A DNA stretch of 45,186 nucleotides from assembly GCA_905221605.1 (NCBI GenBank), contig CAJNDS010002206.1, positions 541,226-586,411 of the forward strand. Reading direction: 5' to 3'. Source of the stretch: Symbiodinium natans (Eukaryota; Sar; Dinophyceae; Suessiales; Symbiodiniaceae). Under the pieces are notes generated by a model that searched no databases, was not told where the DNA came from, and worked only from the letters and a program-made list of their open reading frames with translations. Both the position numbers and the translations under genes were made by a program. Of this stretch, positions 8,956-17,200 are shown piece by piece. Positions within the stretch are counted from its first letter, which is position 1; each line of letters starts with the position of its first letter.

Positions 8956-11223
8956 ATGCCTGTGGTACGACAAGGGGATGATGGCGCCGAAGGCACGCAT
9001 AGGGGAATACTGGTGACGACGACAGGCAGGGAGCGAGTGAAGAAGGGTAATAGGCGAGTCAAGGGGTTGGGCTCCGAAGAGACGGGGATAGCAGGACTGG
9101 ATATATGCTATTGGAAAGGACACACAGCTGATAAGATGGTACGAAAATGCAAAAACGTACACAAGAAGGGGTATGTACATGATGTGAAACGATATCCCGT
9201 GATTGAAGAGGCAAAGGCAAGGCTACGAGGAATATCCCTAGCCGAAGAGGTCGTGCTGGACATACTTGCCGGGGAGCAAGGCGAGGAAGGTAGGGATGCA
9301 TCAAGACTGGCTGATAGGATAGTGGAGGAATGCAGGAGAATAGGTATAGTCGACGAGAGATTCCGCGTGGATAGTCGAGAGGTTAGTCAACCGGCGGCGT
9401 CTGCACAGCATTGCTTGCCCCCGGTAATGAGACGATGGATGATAGACTCGGGGTGCGCTATGGATCTAATAGCAGAAGCAGACCTCACCCAGGATGAAAA
9501 AGATATGGCCATTGAGGCGAAGAAAGTGAGGTTCAACACTGCCAACGGCAACACCACGTCAAAGCAAGAGATATGCATGGATATACAAGGGATGCCTGAG
9601 ACGATGAGGATTAGAATGCTCGAGAGTACTCCCGCTGTTCTATCAATGGGGAGGAGATGTATGAAAATGGGATATTCATTTCATTGGCTGGCGGGTGCAA
9701 ACCCCGTGTTCGTCAAGCCTGATTCGAGCTTGATAGTGCTAAAAGTCATCGGGGATATCCCATACATGGTGGATAGAATGTCAACGGTTGTTAACGAAAG
9801 TGAGCGTAATGACTATCACATCTATCCTGCTATGCCAGCGCCTCTTGCGATTGAACTGCCCGTGCGAGGAAATTCCAGTCCGAGGAGACTTGAAGAGAAA
9901 CAGGATGAATGTAGCCCCAAAGGCGTGGACTCGGACACGGATAGAGACACCGAGGAGGAACCGATAGGAAAGGCCACCAACGATGACGGGAGGCTACTAG
10001 ACAAGTGGATGTTAACGGGTAATAAAGCGGTGTGTTTCCACAACAAGCCAAGAACGAAGACTTGCGATCCATGGTTTGAAACACTGAAATTCCCAGAGAT
10101 ACATGCACTGGTGCCGCGATTCGCCGAGAGATGTAGATCCAAACGTGTGTACAAAGATGGCAAAACCGTGGCGGAATGGATAGACTGGGTGGACAAGTAC
10201 AGTGAGGGAGAGAATAGAGGCGCGGAAGAGGACTTATGGACAGGCAAGACCATGTTCAAGATAGAAGGGCTCACATTCGAAGGAGCGGATGCAGGAGAAG
10301 CGGTGCAGAGCGATAGCGCGAAGGTGAGAAAACATATCTTGAATAGAATGGCTGCGGACGAAGACGCGGGGCTAGATGACCTGACGATGATGCTGGACAA
10401 GAGCATCGGTACCGGTGGCGAGGCAGAGACGCTAGTCGAGATAGCAAGGTGTTTATGGCCACTTGCTCCTCAAGAGATACTTGACGGCGGAAAGGCACAT
10501 AAGCCCCAGGGAGAAACGAGACCTGAAATCATGAAGATAAGGAAAGCGATTGAAGGGAGCAGAAGGGTTATTGTGCACATTTGTTGTGGAAAGTCAAGGG
10601 GAAAGTTTGATGACATCGCAAGCGAACTGGGAATGAGTGTGATAGATATCGATATGGAGGAGAACGTGCTGCGATCTGATACATGGTGGTGGCTAGTGAA
10701 GCTGGCCACGACCAATTTGGTTTTTTGCTGGCTAGCCGGACCGCCTTGCAGAACGAGGTCCGTGATGAGATACAGAAGGCCTGGTCCGATTCCGCTTAGG
10801 TCGAGGAACGGACCGGAGAGGTGGGGATACTCATTTATCAGTTGGGCACAGAAGCAGGAATGCCGGGACGACGATATCATCATACTGCGCGTGTGCATGC
10901 TTGTGGTGATAGGAAAGGCACGTCACCGACGATTGAGAGCCCCAACGATGTGTCTCATTGAGCAGCCCCAGGACCCCGAGACGTATTGGGATGATACGCC
11001 AGAAGGGGGATACGCATCATTGTGGGCGACAGAAGAATGGGATAGGACGAGTGCCATCCTAGGAACAAAGCTGTTCAGTTTTGATCAGGGACCGATGGGA
11101 CACTCTAGAAAAAAGCCGACAACGATAGCGACTGACGCAGAGTTGATAGGATGGGCGGTCAATCTTAGAGGACAGGGACTGGAGCGGCGAATGATAGCAG
11201 TGATAGAAGCAAGGGCGAGATGA
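8956..11223 (+). CDS. ORF2: aspartic protease plus methyltransferase-like domain
   Basis: Encodes 755 residues, starting 50 nt after the ORF1 stop in another frame. The sequence WMIDSGCAMDL at 161-171 contains the Asp-Ser-Gly motif (D164) of retroviral-type aspartic proteases, which would cleave the element's polyproteins. A following segment near 225-245 (AVLSMGRRCMKMGYSF) resembles the copia pre-integrase region. The C-terminal third looks like a divergent Rossmann methyltransferase: a glycine-containing strand-turn near 539-550 (VIVHICCGKSRGK), GPPC at 595-598 resembling motif IV of C5-cytosine methyltransferases with candidate nucleophile C598, and IEQP near 668-671 where the ENV motif VI would lie. 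The middle (about 290-535) is unassigned. Catalytic activity of the methyltransferase-like part is inference. The ORF stop overlaps the ORF3 start as ATGA. Confidence 0.85.
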   Translation: MPVVRQGDDGAEGTHRGILVTTTGRERVKKGNRRVKGLGSEETGIAGLDICYWKGHTADKMVRKCKNVHKKGYVHDVKRYPVIEEAKARLRGISLAEEVVLDILAGEQGEEGRDASRLADRIVEECRRIGIVDERFRVDSREVSQPAASAQHCLPPVMRRWMIDSGCAMDLIAEADLTQDEKDMAIEAKKVRFNTANGNTTSKQEICMDIQGMPETMRIRMLESTPAVLSMGRRCMKMGYSFHWLAGANPVFVKPDSSLIVLKVIGDIPYMVDRMSTVVNESERNDYHIYPAMPAPLAIELPVRGNSSPRRLEEKQDECSPKGVDSDTDRDTEEEPIGKATNDDGRLLDKWMLTGNKAVCFHNKPRTKTCDPWFETLKFPEIHALVPRFAERCRSKRVYKDGKTVAEWIDWVDKYSEGENRGAEEDLWTGKTMFKIEGLTFEGADAGEAVQSDSAKVRKHILNRMAADEDAGLDDLTMMLDKSIGTGGEAETLVEIARCLWPLAPQEILDGGKAHKPQGETRPEIMKIRKAIEGSRRVIVHICCGKSRGKFDDIASELGMSVIDIDMEENVLRSDTWWWLVKLATTNLVFCWLAGPPCRTRSVMRYRRPGPIPLRSRNGPERWGYSFISWAQKQECRDDDIIILRVCMLVVIGKARHRRLRAPTMCLIEQPQDPETYWDDTPEGGYASLWATEEWDRTSAILGTKLFSFDQGPMGHSRKKPTTIATDAELIGWAVNLRGQGLERRMIAVIEARAR

Positions 11224-14200
11224 GCGAATCGCAAAACTGGGCGGAGTGGGCACCGGGATTAGTGCGAGCCATTAAGGAGACTATGCGTAAGCACCACCGA
11301 GTATCATCAGTGGCCGAAAAGGGGATAGACGAGAGGAATAGGGAGACAACGATAGAACAAGATGATAGTGATGGTCGACTGAGAACGACGTTCTACTGCG
11401 CCGCGTGTAAGGCTGATTCATCCGGGGTATGCGGGTTTTGTGAAAGAGCTTTAAGTCCTGAGCAGATTGAGGCGGGACAAAGCGCACGCAATATGACGGA
11501 TGTGGAGTTTCAGCTCGTCCGCGGAATGAGGAAGAATCCGGATGACGACCTAAGGATCGCGGAGCAAGTCGTCGCTGTACCCGGCGAAGAAGAAAGCACC
11601 GAAAACGGAGGCGAATTGGATGTTGATATAGATTTGCCCGGAATAGCCGACGAAGAACAGGCCAGAAGAGGAGTGGGAGAGCCTCAGAAGGATGATAGCG
11701 CCGGTGACATGGGAGAAGTGGAACAAACAGAGGCAGAAGTCGGACCTGCAGATCAAGTTCGAGTTGCGGATAGACTTGGCGAAGGGATAGGGTCGAGCAA
11801 AGCTGTGAGCATCCGGAGAGCAAGATACTCACCGGAGTATGCAAAATCGGCGGAACATTTGCTCACGCATCTCCCAAAGAACATGCACTGCGTTGCCTGT
11901 CGACAAGGCAAAGCAATAAACGTTCCCTTCAACAGGGGCGAAGGCATCACCGACAAGGGTGCCGAGAAGTTCGGAGAGAGGGTCACTGCTGACACGATAG
12001 TGCTTCGCAGCAACAAAGACAAGGGAATCCGCGGAGAAAACAACGCAATCGTGATGTTCGACTTCAAGACACAGTGGATACACTGCACGCCCGTGAAGTC
12101 CAGAGGAACGGATGAGTTTGTGCGAGCTATCAACGAGTTCCGAGGCCCAGATATGGTGGTGCATCTGTACGCAGACGGAGCCGGTGAATTCTCAAAAGCC
12201 TGCGATATCATAGGAACTTGCAGGGCGACTTCTACACCCGGATTACCCCGAACGAATAGCATAGCGGAGCTCAAGGTCAAAGAAGTAATCTACGGTGGCA
12301 GAGTATTACTGAGACAAGCAGGACTAGAACCGAAGTGGTGGCCATACGCTGTGCAGACGTTCTGCTTCCATAGGAACGTACAACAGGTGGACGGGGTAAG
12401 CCCGTACGGGAAAAGACATGGCAACGAGCAAGACAAAGTGAAACTGATTCCTTTCGGGGCACTTGTTAACTACCTCCCCATTGCCGAAAAGCCTAGAAAA
12501 GCTGGCAAAGAGGACGCGGCCCTGCTCGAACGGGGGGATCCTGAAAATGACGCTCTTGAGATTCTCGGAGCTGATGAAGATGTTTCGAGCATGGCCTTGC
12601 CCTCTGAAACGAAGGAAACTAAAGAACAACGCTCGCAAAGGGAGGAAGAGCTGAGAGAGATCGATAGACGTGCGCTCGACATGGTCATGACGCAGGACTT
12701 TGATGTGCAGCATGCAAAGGACATCATCCTGAAGTTCACTTCGATAGAAAAAGGAATAGCGAAGAATTCGCGGAGCATGGCCACCGGTAGAGGGTTCATA
12801 GTCCTGGGGCTGTATGCGTACGGAGGAAAGATTGGCGTTACGAATAGTGCCAAAGATTATCCGGGGATAGCCATGGTGTGCTGCGAGCTGATAGCAAAAT
12901 GCTTCCCAGAAGCTACTTTTACAACGGTGATTGTGTCTGTCGGAACCAGGATGGGGCCTCACAAGGACAAGTTCAACGAGAGTCAGACATACAACTTTGT
13001 TGTGCCGGTAAGCGAGAGGGCGGGTGAAGCTATGATCTGGACAGAAGAGGAACAGTGTGCGAATGAGAGTGGCGACGCCGCCGGGATAAAGAAAGAGGTG
13101 CTTCCGGGAAAATGGATATGGGGAAGGACTCGGAAGGTTGATAGTGGGCTAAAGTTCAATCCAAGAGTTTGGCATGCTACCGAAGATGCCTTGGCGCCGG
13201 AGGATAGAGTGATAGCGGTGGGATATACCCTGGCAGCGGGTAAAAAGGCATCTGTGGACGACAAGTGGAAGTTGATGAGGCTGGGCTTCAGATTGGATGA
13301 GCACTTTGCGACATTAGCGGATGGCTTATGCCAGGCAGCGTGTGCAGACAACGGTGGGGATGGGGAAGAATATGTAGATCACGACGCCGAGGAAGAGCAA
13401 GCGTATGCCATGGCATCCAAGGCAAAGTTCGACACTCCGACATCACCCGGATTGTTCCTAGGTTACGCGCTCCAACCAGGGGGTGTTCCGAGCGGAGACT
13501 ATATAGTGGTTGAGCTGGCGCACCTGTATCACGGATGGACGGTACCGTCGATACACCGCGTGAAGAGGATAGTACTTGACGAGGAGATGCCCAACTACTT
13601 CCCGATGCAAGCTGTGGCTGATAGGAAGTCGAGAATCATGACAGCGACTCGAGCTGATGCCCTGGCCAGGTTGGAACTGGAGAGAGAGGGGCAGCAAGGA
13701 GAGGAGACGGAGGAAATCTTCGCAGAGGAGAGAAGGGTACGAGCCGATGTGATGAGACAAATTAAGTGCGACGATCAGCATCTTCAAAACGGGGATTTCT
13801 GGGAACATGATGAGATAGACCATTCGTGGACGCTTCATCACATCTTACCCCGAAAGGAGCTGTGTACCCCAGGCGAGGAGGTCAAAGGTACAGGTGGCCC
13901 CGGGGATAGAGAGCTGGGTCCAAGGAGGCGAACGTGGATAGTGTACGCCGATGGTACATCGGAGGTACTGGATGAGGATAGAATGAAGGGCAAGAAGAAG
14001 ATCACCAAGAAATGGACGGGGTGCACTACGTTCTGGGAAAAGGGGGAGCCTGAGGGAGAGATAGAGGATGAAGCCAAGGAGCGGGCGCGGGGAGAGAAGG
14101 CGACGGGTATACGGGGGGTGGGTTTAGACTACGAACAGGACATGCCCAGGATAGAACGGCCGTACGCGAGATCTCACAAACCCAACTCCATTTCGTCGGC

Positions 14201-17200
14201 AGAGTGGAATAGGATGAGTCCGGGACAGCGACTGCGCTATATAGAGGGAGACAAAGAGAGGATCATCAGAGGAGAGAGGCCTCCCTCTGCCGTTCGAGGG
14301 CAAGAGGGAATAGGACCGCCTCCCGCAGAAATTGGAGTTCGAGAATGGATGGAGAAAATCACCGACCATGGCCAGGACTTCTCACCGCAGGAGTACCGAT
14401 GGGATTCTCCATCGGGAATGCCTGAGGGTGGCCGAGTGTGGGCAGTCACATCCTACCGATTCTATGGTGGAAGGGACAAAAGACGGCTCGAGCTCTGGTG
14501 GAGGATCACTCGGAGCGCCAATACTGGAGAGGTCTTAGAATCCATTGAATATGACTCATGCATACAGGCGGAGATGATGCGCAATAGAGGGAGATACCGA
14601 TTCGTTGTGCCCAGGGACATCATCACGGAGTTCTGGTACATCCCCGACGGAGGAGAAGACCGACGAATCAGGGATAGAGGAGAACCAGCAGAACCTGCCG
14701 CACCGGCATCCAGGATGGGAGATACTGAGGAGGTTGCGAAAACCATCAATCAATTGTGCAGCACAGCTGGAATAGCGCGAACGCCGTCCGACAACATCAT
14801 TGGGGAAATAATGAGGGAGTTGGGCGAGCAGCCTAAAGTGCAGGTCATGGGGGTCGGAATAGAAGAAATCGGGGATAACGGAGGTGAGAACGTATCTTGG
14901 ATATCGGGGGAAGGATGTGTGATAGGAGAGGGTGTGACGGATGTGGTCATCGCTATCGATGCGTCTAGCGAAGGCATGAGTGTAGAAGTTGATCGAAAGG
15001 CATCCGGTTGGAGACGTGAGGAAGGTCTAGATAGTACGCGAGAGGCTCGAGATAGAGTGTTTGGTAATATAGAAAAGGTTATCACCGACGCCAACAGCAG
15101 AGGAATAGTGGCTACGACCATCTGGATAGGCGGCGAAAGTCGATTGGCCGACGAGACCATTGTTCGAATGGCGCTTGCCTGGGACATGTGGATAGTACGG
15201 AGTGATGGATGCATGCTGGGTATGAATGACGGGGTGGACGCGTCGTGTTACATAGGAATGGTCACACCATGTATGATGAATGCGATCGCGGCGGACATGT
15301 TAGCATGCGATCATATGCCAAGGGATCATGAGTTAATGTCGCACATGGTGAGGACGTCGGACACGAAAATGGACGTACAACGAGAGCAGGAGCGTAAAGC
15401 GATACGCGAAATGATCAAGGTGATAGAGGACGTGGTAAACATCTGCGGCGAGGAAGAGGGTGACTCGGTGTCGATGGCATGTGAAGAACACGAGGGAGAA
15501 TATCTCGGATATAGCAGTGGTATGGTGACACTGGACGTGGACTCCTTGGCACAGCTGGAAAAGGGAACGATTAGAGGTGACGAGACTGGGGGATCACTAG
15601 AGAAGCTGCTGAAGATAGCCAAGAGAAGAATGAACGGAGGAAACTCGTATTGGGTGATAGACATGGAGGGAGACGACGAGCACGTCGACGATGCTACGGA
15701 TAGAGAAGATCAGACGCTGGTGAGGAACTATGCTGCTGCGGCTGCCGAGGATGGGGCACCGTACATCAGTCGTGAGGAGCCCAGATGGAAAAGATGCATA
15801 GTTATGAATAATCCAGGCCGAGAGGCAATGGGGGAGGTCTTCGGACCCCGGGCGAAACACATACAGGACCTGCGCGTGATCCTGGTCGACGGCGACGACA
15901 TAGGCAAGGTTATGATGATGAAGCCAAACAGTCGCCGCACCAGACATAGCACCGGAGGGGCCGCGGTAGCTTACCCTGGAGAAGAGCTCGAGGTGGGAGA
16001 CATGAACTGCAACGGATGGATAGTAGTGCTGACCGGGGAGAGGGAGAGCAGCGACACAGACCGACGCCCCGACCAAGATAGAGAGGAAAGCTCCGGATTC
16101 GACGACCAGAGTGATGTGTTTGATTCAGAAGGGTGGACGCTGTCGGACTTGGAAGAGGAACGGGAACCTGTGGATGAGGCATTCTTCAGGGCCGGGCACG
16201 CTGAAACCATCAACCTCGAGACTATGGAAAAGGGCGAATGCGACATAGTCATGTGGGAGGCAGAGAGGAATGCACTGGTCCTCGAACTAAAGGACGACAT
16301 CCATGTTCCGTTGATAGGATACACCTGGGTTCGTACTGGGATAGCATATCCGGAAGATCCTGGCACAAGTGTGAGAGTGTCTGCGCTTGGACAACTTGTG
16401 GCGGAAACTATGTGCGACGTCATAGGATACGAGGTATCACCTGAGCGAGAAATCCTGGTGGCTATACAGAATAGGAATAGCTTTCCCATTACGTTTGGAG
16501 GAAGAGGGGGGCCAATCATGAGAATGGAGTTCGCTAAGGGAGTATGTCTGCGACCGAGGATGCGCGGGTGCATGATGCCTGAGAACGTGAAGGAAGTGAG
16601 ACATCGTAGGGCACATCGGGAGAGCAAGAAAGCAATCTGGGCAAGAGAGGCCCGTGCGAGGGAAAGAGACAGGGATAGTGCGGGTCATGGACTGAGAGCA
16701 GGGAGGAATAGAGATGAGGATAGGCGGCGAATCGGCGTCAAGCATGTCTCGGATAGGGCATACAGATGCCGAGAATGTCGACGACTGCTGGAGGGAAAAG
16801 CCAAGGTACCTAGTTTGATCCTCACGTCGATGACGCTATGCTTCGCATGCTTCATGAACAAGCATACTACGCCCGTTGATAATTTGATCCGGCAGGGTTA
16901 TCAGACTGAAGACGAGGAGTATGGAGATGGAATAGTCGCAGTCCCTGCTATACAGGTGGATGCAGATCAAGAGGATAGTTGGGAAGAGGTTGCGGAAAAT
17001 GAAGTGTGTGATAGCATCGACGAGACAGTAGGAGAATGTGAGCCACTGATGGCCACAATCATAGAGGACGAAGAGGAAGACATCGAGGAAGTGTTCGGAC
17101 TTGTCGCTAGACCCGTGACGAAAGCTGAGAGGGCGATCAACCCCAAGGCTCGGGCAGCGCTTGATAAGGAATGGAAAAAGCTGATGGATCAAGTGGTCTG

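Noticed and set aside
9106-9180. A possible zinc knuckle at the start of ORF2 (CYWKGH...C...H)
   Set aside because: Spacing does not fit C-x2-C-x4-H-x4-C or a standard CCCH finger.
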